Numbered from the stretch's first letter, positions 35,413-43,699 are shown. The stretch is 64,000 nucleotides of DNA from JACOTV01 sp964579395 (GCA_964579395.1 CAZOFT010000001.1:124001-188000), one strand, 5' to 3'. Notes: generated by a model not told the origin, from the letters alone. Numbers and translations are program-made.

Positions 35413-35970
35413 ATGAATCCGATAGTCCAAGAATTCAAACAACACACCTCCCGCATCGTCGAGTCTCTCAAAGAAGAACTGAAGTCCATCCGTACCGGAC
35501 GCGCCACACCGGCACTGGTTGAAGGCGTACAAATCGAAGCCTATGGCGGAACTTCGATGAAACTGTTGGAGCTTGCCGCAATCACGACAGAAGGTCCGAC
35601 CATGATCGTGATCGCACCGTTTGACCCGTCCACCATCCCAGACATCGAAAAAGGCATTCAAAAATCCAGTCTCGGCTTTACTCCGGCAGTCCACGGCAAC
35701 ACTATTCGTATCACCGTACCACCCATGTCAGAAGAACAGCGCGGCAAATATGTGAAAATGATCGGTCAGATTGCTGAAGAAAAACGAGAAAATGTACGCA
35801 GCTTCCGGGAAGATGCACGAAAAGACATCAAACACGCCGTCGACGCGAAAGAGCTCACCGAAGATGATAAGTTTCGCTTGGAAAAAGAGATCGATGATAT
35901 GACACACAAGGTAAACGAAGAGGTGCACAGCATTCGTGAAGCCAAAGAAAAAGAACTGATGTCAGTCTAA
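35413..35970 (+). CDS. frr: Ribosome recycling factor
   Basis: Splits post-termination ribosomes with EF-G. The 185-residue protein shows the family signatures ELKSIRTGRATPALVEGVQIEAYGG, the hinge and PPMSEEQRGKYVKMIGQIAEEKRENVRSFREDARKDIK. TACAAT (35401-35406) ends 6 nt before the ATG. The gene is alone between unknown and M50 protease genes. Confidence 0.97.
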   Translation: MNPIVQEFKQHTSRIVESLKEELKSIRTGRATPALVEGVQIEAYGGTSMKLLELAAITTEGPTMIVIAPFDPSTIPDIEKGIQKSSLGFTPAVHGNTIRITVPPMSEEQRGKYVKMIGQIAEEKRENVRSFREDARKDIKHAVDAKELTEDDKFRLEKEIDDMTHKVNEEVHSIREAKEKELMSV

Positions 35971-36050
35971 TACAGCGGTGTACAAACAAGACCGCACCCG
36001 TTTGCTGTTGTTTTTTATATTCATAACGTAACACTTTAAACTAATACCTC

Positions 36051-37151
36051 ATGTACATTCTCGTATTCATTGTTATCCTCGCCATATTGGTCATTATTCA
36101 TGAACTCGGGCATTTTATTGCTGCAAAAAAACAAGGAATACTGGTTGAGGAATTCGGCATCGGGTTTCCCCCGCGCGTATGGGGATTTAAAAGGGGAGAG
36201 ACGCTCTACAGCATCAATTTGCTCCCGATCGGCGGCTTTGTAAAAGTCTATGGCGAAGAATATCATGAAGAGGATACGCACGTAGACCCCAAGCTCAAAG
36301 ACCGTGCGTTTGTGTATAAAAAACCGTGGCAAAAGGCGATTGTGATCGTGGCCGGTGTGGTCATGAACTTTCTTCTTGGGTGGATTTTAATCTCCTACCT
36401 GTTTACCCAAGGCGTACCAACTCCCACCAATAACGTACTGGTTGATGCCGTATCTGCAGGTTCCCCGGCAGCGCAAGCAGGACTCAAACAGGCCGATCAG
36501 ATATTGCAGATTACACACAAAGGCAAATCGTACTCGATCAAATCGCCGGATGATCTGGTTAAGTACGGTCATCAGTTTGCCGGAGAGCCAGTGGTGTTTG
36601 TAGTCGAACGCGACAACCAACCGCGTCAAATCACCATCACACCACGTAAAAACCCGCCTGCAGGGCAAGGTGCTTTAGGCATATCTATCACCTCCTATAT
36701 CGAACGCAAATACCCATGGCATGAAGCACCCGTATACGGACTCATTCACGCCGCAACAATCACCTCAGCGATTGCTACAGAACTGGGGAAGACGCTTCTG
36801 AAAGTCGTCACCGGCGACGGCGCAAAAGTAGACGTGGCCGGACCTGTAGGCATTGCGCAGTATACCGGAACCGCAATCAAGTTCGGTAAAAATGCAGTGC
36901 TCGAACTCATGGCGCTTTTGTCGCTGAACCTGGCAATCATCAACATCCTGCCGTTTCCTGCACTCGATGGAGGACGCCTGGTCTTTATCGTGTACGAATG
37001 GGTTACGAGACGACAAGTGAATAAAGCGTTTGAGCAACGCGTCAATATGGCCGGCATGGTAATTTTGTTGGGCCTTGCGGCGCTTATTACTGTTTCTGAC
37101 GTAATCAAGTTACAATTTACCCAAAACCTGCTTCAGCAGATATTTCGCTAA
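36051..37151 (+). CDS. rseP: Site-2 membrane zinc protease, RseP/RasP type (M50)
   Basis: A 366-residue polytopic protease that cuts membrane-spanning substrates such as anti-sigma factors and signal peptides. The zinc motif HELGH is at residues 17-21 in the first helix, a PDZ domain lies at about 125-205 (VDAVSAGSPAAQAGLKQADQILQI), and the third zinc ligand motif is ILPFPALDGGRLVF (N/xPxPxLDGG) near residue 305. No RseA-like substrate is visible. It is followed after 2 nt by a kinase-like gene. Confidence 0.92.
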   Translation: MYILVFIVILAILVIIHELGHFIAAKKQGILVEEFGIGFPPRVWGFKRGETLYSINLLPIGGFVKVYGEEYHEEDTHVDPKLKDRAFVYKKPWQKAIVIVAGVVMNFLLGWILISYLFTQGVPTPTNNVLVDAVSAGSPAAQAGLKQADQILQITHKGKSYSIKSPDDLVKYGHQFAGEPVVFVVERDNQPRQITITPRKNPPAGQGALGISITSYIERKYPWHEAPVYGLIHAATITSAIATELGKTLLKVVTGDGAKVDVAGPVGIAQYTGTAIKFGKNAVLELMALLSLNLAIINILPFPALDGGRLVFIVYEWVTRRQVNKAFEQRVNMAGMVILLGLAALITVSDVIKLQFTQNLLQQIFR

Positions 37152-37153
37152 CT

Positions 37154-37714
37154 ATGTCATTTACGAGCTCAAAATACCACGCCGTAACCGTTTCCGGAAA
37201 AATTGCAGTCGGCACTACGACACTCGCCAAAGGCCTCAGAGACACTTTAGAGTGGGAGTATTACAACACAGGTGCCATGCAGCGGGAGTTTGACAGGCAG
37301 CATGACCGCAATGAAAATGCGGTGGGTGCAGCCACGCGGGGCGATGATCGTGAACGCGAAATGGAAGCACTGACCAAGAAGATTCTTGAAACAAAGCAAA
37401 ACATTATCTATGAGGCCTGGCTTTCCGGGTTTGTGGCCCAGGGGATTGACGGGGTACTTAAGGTACTCGTCACCTGCTCAGATTACAGTGTGCGTGTGGA
37501 CCGTGTGGTAAACCGTGAGCGCATCACCGTAGATCAGGCCAAAGACTGGATGAAGCAGCGAGAAGAAGAAAATATTCCTACTTGGCACCGCCTCTATGGC
37601 GAGCAGGATTTTTGGGATCCGAAGAACTTTGACGTCGTCATCGACACCTACAAAATCGGCCCCATGGAATCGCTCGGCATGGTCCTCGACCGCTTAGGCT
37701 ACAAAGGAACATAA
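37154..37714 (+). CDS. Cytidylate kinase-like P-loop protein
   Basis: A 186-residue small nucleoside monophosphate kinase-like protein. The N-terminal loop VSGKIAVGTTTLAKGL takes the P-loop position but has T instead of the usual K before T/S (GxxxxGTTT, as in archaeal-type CMP kinases). EWEYYNTGAMQRE and the substrate-side IYEAWLSGF, VTCSDYSVRVDRVVNRE and DVVIDTYKIGP follow the CMP/AAA_33 kinase pattern. It directly follows the M50 protease gene. CMP kinase activity is plausible but not certain. Confidence 0.7.
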   Translation: MSFTSSKYHAVTVSGKIAVGTTTLAKGLRDTLEWEYYNTGAMQREFDRQHDRNENAVGAATRGDDREREMEALTKKILETKQNIIYEAWLSGFVAQGIDGVLKVLVTCSDYSVRVDRVVNRERITVDQAKDWMKQREEENIPTWHRLYGEQDFWDPKNFDVVIDTYKIGPMESLGMVLDRLGYKGT

Positions 37715-37723
37715 ACACGTCTA

Positions 37724-38848
37724 CTACAACACTTCTAATACTTCACCAGGTTGCACGAGTGCACTTGCGTGATATCCGTCTATTGTTCGCACTACCGCGT
37801 TGGGGATATGAGATAAAAGTGCAAGCGAACGCTGAGCTTTCACCACCTCATCTCGTGTTCCTACAACAAACGTGGCGTGCGCACCATCGCGCACACACAT
37901 CCTATCCCACACAGAGCTTTTTTTACTTATATGTGATAGCAATCCATCAAATGCTATTTTTCGAATCGCAGAATTGTTGGGGGCATCAGTTTTTTGCGCA
38001 GTGCGAATGCCGGTGGTCCAATTCATATGAGGCACCATTCCTGACCCTTTAGTCACAATGCCTACATCACGGGCCAGACCAATTTTAAGCGAAAGCTCAG
38101 ACTGATCAGTCACTGAGGCAGGGGAGACAAGAACCGCGTTGGAGATTCGCTCTCGCACGTCCGGATACTCACCAAGAATTTCTGCAGCAATCGGAGCACC
38201 TGTGGAATATCCCCACAATTCTACATCTCCTTCAGGATAGCAATGGGTAAGCGCGTCGGCAAAGTATGACGCATGGGGTGCGTAGTTAGAATCAGTTACT
38301 ACTGCGTCAGCAAACTCTTTTGTCACACTGCCATTATATGATTCTGGATACCCAACTACCGTCACCTCGCGTCCGCGCATCGCCACCTCCACCGCAAAAT
38401 TTCCCATAGTTTCGATATCGCCCGAAATGCCCGGCACCAAAAAAACAGGTGGCTTATCAGGTGCGGCATCAGCGGCGCGAAGCGTAATGCGCTTGGATGA
38501 ATTAACGCCGAGTTCGCCTTGTGGGAGGCGGAGCGTGCTTTGACTTACATACTGCTTCAACACCTCATCCAACTTGTGTGCCTCATCCAAATCCCCCTTG
38601 AGATCGTCGTGAGAACGGCCTTCGCGGCGCCCTTTAAGAATCTGCTCATGTAACCGTGCTCGACGAGCGCGGGCAAACAGCGGATAAGCAATTCCATCAG
38701 GATTTTCAGAAGCATGTCCAAATCGTGCCTCTCGGGTAACGTGTCCTCGTAAGTAAAAGTACCGGTTAAACTTCTCCCACAAATTGCCGACTGGTTCTTG
38801 CGGTTCGACGATCACAGGATCTTCATAGGGAACATGCTGCTCTGTCAT
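37724..38848 (-). CDS. Alpha/beta hydrolase-fold protein
   Basis: A 374-residue protein; residues 1-150 are a charged helical N-terminal region and residues 150-370 an alpha/beta hydrolase domain. VFLVPGISGD is the oxyanion strand, VELWGYSTGAPIAAEIL the nucleophile elbow (G-Y-S-T-G, Ser nucleophile) and DGYHASALV the C-terminal His; the acidic residue may be D in GTRDEVVKA. Substrate unknown. TATAAT on the minus strand (38855-38860) ends exactly 6 nt before the ATG at 38848; a longer upstream frame overlaps the neighbouring gene. Confidence 0.75.
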   Translation of the reverse strand: MTEQHVPYEDPVIVEPQEPVGNLWEKFNRYFYLRGHVTREARFGHASENPDGIAYPLFARARRARLHEQILKGRREGRSHDDLKGDLDEAHKLDEVLKQYVSQSTLRLPQGELGVNSSKRITLRAADAAPDKPPVFLVPGISGDIETMGNFAVEVAMRGREVTVVGYPESYNGSVTKEFADAVVTDSNYAPHASYFADALTHCYPEGDVELWGYSTGAPIAAEILGEYPDVRERISNAVLVSPASVTDQSELSLKIGLARDVGIVTKGSGMVPHMNWTTGIRTAQKTDAPNNSAIRKIAFDGLLSHISKKSSVWDRMCVRDGAHATFVVGTRDEVVKAQRSLALLSHIPNAVVRTIDGYHASALVQPGEVLEVL

Positions 38849-38855
38849 AGATTCA

Positions 38856-39380
38856 TTATACTTCTGTCGGGAGGAGGTGAAGCTGAGAAAGAAGTCCGGG
38901 CTCATCGGTAAGCAATCCGATCTCACGTGCATCAACCGGGATATGCATCATCTCCGGAGCATCTCGTCTTATAAGAGGGTGCTGAACAGGAACCTCCACG
39001 GCAAATGTCATCACTTCATTCTCCAGTCGCGTCATGGCCTGCTCATACGAATAGCGATCGCCGGGAATCTCCCGATACGAGTGAGTGAGCCAGTCCTGAT
39101 CGTGGGCAAGGGTGCCACAGACACTTCCTCCGTCAGGAAGTGTGTATTGGACGCGTGCACCCGGTCGCAGGCCATGATACTCATCCGGCACACCGCGGCT
39201 GGTAAGTGTTTCACGAATATATTGCTCTGGTGGCATGGCATCATTTGCGTGTGTCACAAGACCGATCTGTATCCACGCGCTGCGAAGCCCGCACATATGC
39301 CACAGGTCCATACTTGGTAGCGGCTGGGGCAATTCTGGTACTTCTGCTGGATTGTTTGGACGATATTCAACAAGTGACAT
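38856..39380 (-). CDS. Uncharacterised protein
   Basis: A 174-residue soluble protein of unknown family, with a Pro-rich N terminus, a middle block ARVQYTLPDGGSVCGTLAHDQDWLTHSYREIPGDRYSYEQAM and an acidic C terminus. It precedes the alpha/beta hydrolase gene on the same strand. Reality is supported by the promoter TTTACA-N17-TAGAAT placed 6 nt before its ATG. Confidence 0.58.
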   Translation of the reverse strand: MSLVEYRPNNPAEVPELPQPLPSMDLWHMCGLRSAWIQIGLVTHANDAMPPEQYIRETLTSRGVPDEYHGLRPGARVQYTLPDGGSVCGTLAHDQDWLTHSYREIPGDRYSYEQAMTRLENEVMTFAVEVPVQHPLIRRDAPEMMHIPVDAREIGLLTDEPGLLSQLHLLPTEV

Positions 39381-39386
39381 GTCCCG

Positions 39387-39415
39387 ATTCTACTCCCGCC
39401 ATCATCGCTTGTAAA
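39387..39415 (-). promoter_or_regulatory. Promoter of the gene at 39380, leaderless layout
   Basis: TTTACA and TAGAAT (minus strand) with a 17-nt spacer; the -10 ends 6 nt before the ATG. Confidence 0.65.
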
Positions 39416-39471
39416 GCAGCAAACGCCGCAACCCAAAGGAGTAGAGCGACCTGCTATAATGCAATTTGAGT

Positions 39472-41199
39472 ATGCGCTATTCACACCTATTTGGAAAAAC
39501 CACAAAAACAATCGGTGATGATGACAAAATCATCTCCAGCAAACTCCTGGTTCAGGCAGGATTTATTCGCGAATCTGTGGCAGGCCGCTACTTTATCCTC
39601 CCTCTGGGACAACGCGTCCAACAGCGCATCATGCGCATCGTCAAAGAAGAAATGGACGCTGTCGGCGCACAGGAAATGATTAGTCCTATCCTTCACCCCT
39701 TAGAGTTGTGGAAAGAAACCAACCGTACCAATACCGCCGGATTTGAACTCATGAAAGTCACCGATCGCCGCGACGCTGATTTTGCCTTGGGAGGAACGGC
39801 TGAGGAGATGTTTGTCGATGTGGTGCGACGATTTAATATGAGCTATCGCGACCTGCCGTTTCATATCTACCAATTTTCGCCGAAGTTTCGCGACGAGTTG
39901 CGCGCCCGCGGAGGACTGCTTCGCGTGCGTGAGTTCATCATGAAAGATGGGTACAGTTTTGACCGCAACGAAGATGAGTTTAAGAAAACCTATGAAGAAA
40001 TGGCGCAGGTCTACACCAAGATTTTTGACCGCTTGGGACTGAAGACGTACAAGGTTGAGTCAGACAACGGCTACATCGGTGGTGAATATTGTCACGAGTA
40101 TGTGGTGGAAAGCCCGATCGGGGAGAGTCGATTTTTGATGACAGAGGATGGCTCATATGCGGCGCATGAGGATGTGGCGCGCTTTATACCCGCTGACAAA
40201 AACCTTGAGGAGGCAGAGAAGTCGATGGAGGAGGTAGAAGCGGTTCGTGGCACCACTATGAAAGATGGTGAAAAACTGCACGGAATGCCGCTCTGGCAAC
40301 AGATCAAAGACGTCATGTTTGTTGACGAGCGCGGTCGGTTTATCCTGGCGGTGATTCGCGGTGATTATGATGTGTGTGAAACCAAACTCACGCATGCAGT
40401 CAAAGCCACTACCCTTCGTGCTGCCACCGAAGAGGAAATCAGAGACACACTCCACAGTGAACCCGGGTTTATTTCACCGGTTGGCATCAAAGAAGGCGTT
40501 GAAAAAAATACAGAGCTGGTGATTGTCGGTGATCCGTCACTGCGCACCGTGAAAAATGCGTATGGCGGTGCAAACAAACTGAATACTGATTTGCTGAATG
40601 TGAATATTGATCGTGATTACAAGCCAGATGTTGAAGCGGATATCGCCCTTGCACAAGCCGGATACATGTCGCCTGACGGCAAAAATCGCCTGGTTGAAAA
40701 GCGCGGTATCGAAGTCGGAAACATCTTTCAACTTGGCTATCACTACACCACCCTTATGACCGGGGCGGAGTTTACCGATGAAGACGGTGCACGAAAACCA
40801 TACTACATGGGATGCTATGGCATCGGCATCGGTCGCACCATGGCAGCCATCGTGGAGATGCACCATGATGATCGCGGCATTATCTGGCCTAAAGCGGTGG
40901 CACCGTTTGATGTGCACCTTATCGGTCTTGACCTGCACGACGACGATATAAAACAAAAAGCCGACGCACTTTACCAACAACTATCAACCAACAACTATCA
41001 ACTATCAACACTCTATGACGATCGTGATCAGGCTCGCGCCGGAGAAAAATTTGCCGACGCAGACTTGATCGGTATTCCTCACCGCATCGTAGTGTCCAAG
41101 CGCACCGGGGACAAAATCGAATACAAACGACGCGGGCAGTCAGAAGCTACACTTATCACTGTAGACGAACTGTTGCAGAAAGAGCTCGCACAGGCATAA
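39472..41199 (+). CDS. proS: Prolyl-tRNA synthetase with YbaK-like editing domain
   Basis: A class II tRNA synthetase of 575 residues. Motif 2 region PKFRDELRARGGLLRVREFIMKDGYSF and motif 3 GIGIGRTMAAIVE are present; residues 225-385 hold the bacterial-type editing (INS) domain. The anticodon domain contains KADALYQQLSTNNYQLSTLYDDRDQARAGEKFADADLIGIPHRIVV: the stretch STNNYQLST is encoded by a heptad repeat like those in intergenic regions and adds about two residues relative to the usual spacing. TATAAT lies 11 nt before the ATG; a TTG six bases earlier is less likely. The tRNA-Pro gene is at 55.7 kb. Confidence 0.96.
   Translation: MRYSHLFGKTTKTIGDDDKIISSKLLVQAGFIRESVAGRYFILPLGQRVQQRIMRIVKEEMDAVGAQEMISPILHPLELWKETNRTNTAGFELMKVTDRRDADFALGGTAEEMFVDVVRRFNMSYRDLPFHIYQFSPKFRDELRARGGLLRVREFIMKDGYSFDRNEDEFKKTYEEMAQVYTKIFDRLGLKTYKVESDNGYIGGEYCHEYVVESPIGESRFLMTEDGSYAAHEDVARFIPADKNLEEAEKSMEEVEAVRGTTMKDGEKLHGMPLWQQIKDVMFVDERGRFILAVIRGDYDVCETKLTHAVKATTLRAATEEEIRDTLHSEPGFISPVGIKEGVEKNTELVIVGDPSLRTVKNAYGGANKLNTDLLNVNIDRDYKPDVEADIALAQAGYMSPDGKNRLVEKRGIEVGNIFQLGYHYTTLMTGAEFTDEDGARKPYYMGCYGIGIGRTMAAIVEMHHDDRGIIWPKAVAPFDVHLIGLDLHDDDIKQKADALYQQLSTNNYQLSTLYDDRDQARAGEKFADADLIGIPHRIVVSKRTGDKIEYKRRGQSEATLITVDELLQKELAQA
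40978..41012 (+). repeat. Heptad repeat (CAAYNNN)5 inside proS
   Basis: CAACTAT, CAACCAA, CAACTAT, CAACTAT, CAACACT in perfect period 7, read through in frame as part of ProRS. The same motif class is found only in intergenic positions elsewhere in the window. Confidence 0.8.
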
Positions 41200-41203
41200 T
41201 TAT

Positions 41204-41217
41204 CAACCGGCAACGCG
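41204..41217 (+). repeat. Two heptad units directly before a start codon
   Basis: CAACCGG and CAACGCG, ending 1 nt before the ATG of the DHH-like gene. Only two units, so the link to the heptad family is tentative. Confidence 0.4.
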
Positions 41218-41218
41218 T

Positions 41219-42064
41219 ATGAAAACTATTGTCACTCATCAATCACCTGATCTTGATTCTGTCGCATCATCGTGGATGGTAAAGCGGTTTTTGCCGGGCT
41301 TTGCTGATGCTGCACTAACTCTGATTCCTGCCGGAACTACTCTGGACGGGGCACCTGTTGATAGCAATCCTGACATTGTCCACACGGACACCGGACACGG
41401 GATCTATGACCATCACCACCTCCCTGACCCGGAGAAAAAAATGTGTGCAACGGAGCGAGTATACACAGATTTGATCACAAAAAAACTCATACCGGAGAAT
41501 CTCATAAAACCTTTGGGGCGCATCGCTGACTTTGCCACAATCATTGATCACCTGGGGGAAATCAATTTTCCGGACCCCTTAAACGACAGGTACGATTTTA
41601 GCCTCTACATGATCTTGGTGGGGCTGCGAAAAACCGACATGCCGGACCCGGACATATACGACATGGCCTGGAAGGCGCTTGATGGCATACTGGTGCTATT
41701 TACAGAAAAGCAAGAAGCAGAAGACATCATTGCAGATGCCACCGAGTTTGACACCAAGTGGGGAAAAGCGCTTGGGATACACTCTGATAATTCTGCCGCC
41801 ATGACGATGGCGATGTTTAAAGGATACGCAGTCGTTGTCCAAAAAGGGGTGAGCAAACCCAATGCCCGCATCAAATCCCGCCCGTCAACTGAAATCGATC
41901 TGACTCCTGTGCACGACGCTATCGTAGAAAAAGATAAAACGGGCGAGTGGTTTTTGCACATCAGCAAAAACATGCTGCTCAACGGCTCCAGCAAAGGCGC
42001 GCCGATGCGACCGACAGAACTGTCACTTGAAGAACTTGTTAGTATCGTAGAATCAGTCACATGA
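41219..42064 (+). CDS. DHH/MYG1-like phosphoesterase, first of a tandem pair
   Basis: A 281-residue protein. N-terminal TIVTHQSPDLDSVASSW supplies His and Asp ligands, and DIVHTDTGHGIYDHHHLPDP carries the DHH motif, a layout seen in the DHH superfamily and in MYG1 (UPF0160) nucleases. The C-terminal half (ATEFDTKWGKALGIHSDN, then GYAVVVQKGVSKPNARIKSRPSTEIDL) has no clear DHHA1 domain. Metal-dependent phosphoesterase or nuclease activity is a reasonable guess. It overlaps its paralogue by 4 nt. Confidence 0.62.
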   Translation: MKTIVTHQSPDLDSVASSWMVKRFLPGFADAALTLIPAGTTLDGAPVDSNPDIVHTDTGHGIYDHHHLPDPEKKMCATERVYTDLITKKLIPENLIKPLGRIADFATIIDHLGEINFPDPLNDRYDFSLYMILVGLRKTDMPDPDIYDMAWKALDGILVLFTEKQEAEDIIADATEFDTKWGKALGIHSDNSAAMTMAMFKGYAVVVQKGVSKPNARIKSRPSTEIDLTPVHDAIVEKDKTGEWFLHISKNMLLNGSSKGAPMRPTELSLEELVSIVESVT

Positions 42065-42909
42065 ACGACACCGTAAAAACCATCGTCACCCATATTTCAC
42101 CGGATCTGGACGCTATTGCCAGCAGCTGGCTGATCAAAAAATATCTTCCCGAATGGACCGATGCACAGATGGCGTATGTGCCTGCATCAACGACGCTAAA
42201 CGACATGGATCCGGACAGTGATCCTGATATCATACATGTGGATACCGGCAGCGGACGATTTGATCACCACCAACTCAGCGGCAGACTCAGTGCCACCAAA
42301 CTCGTCTATGATTTTCTTGTTGAAAAACACCACATATCAAAACGTGATCGGGATGCTGTCGGACGCATTGTGAATCAAGTAAACAAGATCGATAACTTTG
42401 CCGAAGCCACCTGGCCTGATCCCACCAATGATATTTATGACTTTGGGTTACACCAACTTATTTTCGGTCTCAAGGGAGTGGAGTCTAATCCGCAAGTATA
42501 TGTGCCACACATCATGAATATGCTCAATGGCCTCATCATCATCATGAAAAATAAAATTTCAGCAGAAGCTGAATTAAGTCAAGGCTACATCTTTACGACC
42601 AAGTGGGGGAAAGCGATTGCGTTTGAATCACGAAATGAAGAGACTCTCAGACTGGCACTCAAACAGCGCTACGCTATCGCCATGCGCCGCGATCCGCATA
42701 CCGGATTTACGAAAATCAAAGGATTTCCCGTGCCGGAGATCGATTTGACACCACTGTATGAAACACTAAAAAATAAAGATGCGCAAGCCACCTGGCACCT
42801 GGTCGGCAATGCACATGTGCTTTTGGACGGCTCGACAATAAACCCTCACGCGAAAAAATCCAACCTCCCGCTTTCTACAATTCTTGAAATACTGAAGACG
42901 ATATCGTAA
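42061..42909 (+). CDS. DHH/MYG1-like phosphoesterase, second of a tandem pair
   Basis: A 282-residue paralogue of the preceding gene with the same ligand blocks, TIVTHISPDLDAIASSWLIKKYLP and DIIHVDTGSGRFDHHQL, and the shared TTKWGKAIAFES and PEIDLTPLYETL. The two copies keep all presumed metal ligands, so both may be active; they could form a heterodimer. Coupled start (ATGA overlap). The rpsU promoter lies inside its last codons. Confidence 0.62.
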   Translation: MNDTVKTIVTHISPDLDAIASSWLIKKYLPEWTDAQMAYVPASTTLNDMDPDSDPDIIHVDTGSGRFDHHQLSGRLSATKLVYDFLVEKHHISKRDRDAVGRIVNQVNKIDNFAEATWPDPTNDIYDFGLHQLIFGLKGVESNPQVYVPHIMNMLNGLIIIMKNKISAEAELSQGYIFTTKWGKAIAFESRNEETLRLALKQRYAIAMRRDPHTGFTKIKGFPVPEIDLTPLYETLKNKDAQATWHLVGNAHVLLDGSTINPHAKKSNLPLSTILEILKTIS

Positions 42910-42912
42910 AAT
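42884..42912 (+). promoter_or_regulatory. Promoter of rpsU
   Basis: TTGAAA and TAAAAT with a 17-nt spacer, overlapping the 3' end of the DHH-like gene. The predicted start (about 42919) gives a leader of roughly 94 nt. Confidence 0.75.
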
Positions 42913-42918
42913 AGGGTG

Positions 42919-42950
42919 TGCAGTGGCTTATAGATTGGCGGCCCACTGCA
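42919..42950 (+). promoter_or_regulatory. Hairpin at the 5' end of the rpsU leader
   Basis: Perfect 8-bp stem TGCAGTGG/CCACTGCA with a 16-nt loop, beginning at the predicted transcript start. No T-tract follows, so it is not a terminator. It may stabilise or regulate the rpsU mRNA. Confidence 0.55.
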
Positions 42951-43012
42951 TATCGTTGTTTTAACACTTAACAAAGTCCGTCAATCATTTGAGAGGAGGT
43001 TGTAGATACACC

Positions 43013-43204
43013 ATGGTTTTGGCACTGAAGAAAAAAGGAGAATCAAAAGACGCAATGTTTCGTCGATTCACTCGTGATTTTATTGAAGAAGATATCGTAA
43101 ACGAAGTACGTGATCGTTTGTTTTACAAAAAACCGTCTCGCTTGAAAAAGGAGAAGGAAAAAGAACAGCGCAATCGCAGAAACGCCCGCCGCGGAAGACA
43201 GTAA
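43013..43204 (+). CDS. rpsU: 30S ribosomal protein S21
   Basis: A 63-residue basic protein with the S21 pattern MVLALKKKGESKDAMFRRFTRDFIEEDIVNEVRDR then YKKPSRLKKEKEKEQRNRRNARRG. Unusual in this window, it has a strong Shine-Dalgarno AGGAGG (42994-42999), about 13 nt before this ATG, and a leader of about 94 nt with a 5' hairpin. S21 lies near the anti-SD in the 30S; in Bacteroidota rpsU keeps a strong SD where other genes lose it, and autoregulation was proposed. A similar logic here is an inference. Confidence 0.94.
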   Translation: MVLALKKKGESKDAMFRRFTRDFIEEDIVNEVRDRLFYKKPSRLKKEKEKEQRNRRNARRGRQ

Positions 43205-43272
43205 TTACTCTGTCCATCACACCCCGTTTTTATGCTTTTTTATAAAAAGAAGCTATTCTACACAAAAACGAT

Positions 43273-43635
43273 ATGATAACGATCGCCTGTCCGTCACGCT
43301 ATAAAATCAATAAAGCCGCGATTAATCGCGCGGCCAGTCGCTTCTTTGATGCGCAAGCACAAAATGAAGCTGGTATTGATGTGACTATCGCCTTTGTCGG
43401 CAAGAAAAAAATGCGTGAAGTCAGCAACACTTATAAGCATGAAGATGTGGCACTCCCTGTGTTGGCATTTCCGTACATGGAGCAAACAGAAGACGGACAC
43501 CTGTTTTGGGGGGAAGTCGTGATGTGTTATCCGCAAGTCGTACTTCTTGCTGCAGAGCGAAACAAACGCGTAGATGCCATGATCGACACACTTCTGGAGC
43601 ATGCACTCACCAATCTTCTGAAAGAAGCCAAATAA
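43273..43635 (+). CDS. YbeY-like protein lacking the zinc-binding C terminus
   Basis: The 120 residues follow the YbeY rRNA-maturation endonuclease fold: FVGKKKMREVSNTYKHEDVALPVLAFPY corresponds to the usual L-N-x-x-Y-R-x-K-D-x-P-T-D-V-L-S-F-P block and HLFWGEVVMCYPQVVLLAAE to LGDIVI. The family's H-G-x-L-H-L-x-G-Y-D-H zinc motif should follow, but the protein reads TLLEHALTNLLKEAK and stops, keeping one of three histidines. It may be catalytically dead or have another role. TATTCT lies about 13 nt before the ATG. Confidence 0.65.
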   Translation: MITIACPSRYKINKAAINRAASRFFDAQAQNEAGIDVTIAFVGKKKMREVSNTYKHEDVALPVLAFPYMEQTEDGHLFWGEVVMCYPQVVLLAAERNKRVDAMIDTLLEHALTNLLKEAK

Positions 43636-43643
43636 CTCCTTTC

Positions 43644-43699
43644 CTCGCAACTCGCAACTCGCAACTCGCAACTCGCAACTCGCAACTCGCAACTCGCAA
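43644..43699 (+). repeat. Perfect heptad array, eight copies of CTCGCAA
   Basis: Eight exact tandem copies (56 bp) of the 7-nt unit, which in another phase reads CAACTCG. It lies between ybeY-like and dnaX-like genes, with TATACT of dnaX starting 13 nt after it. It belongs to the same period-7 CAAYNNN class as the other arrays. Perfect copy identity suggests recent expansion and a chance of copy-number variation between cells. Confidence 0.92.

Noticed and set aside
43644..43699. CRISPR-like array
   Set aside because: The unit is only 7 nt with no spacers and no cas genes; it is a simple tandem repeat.
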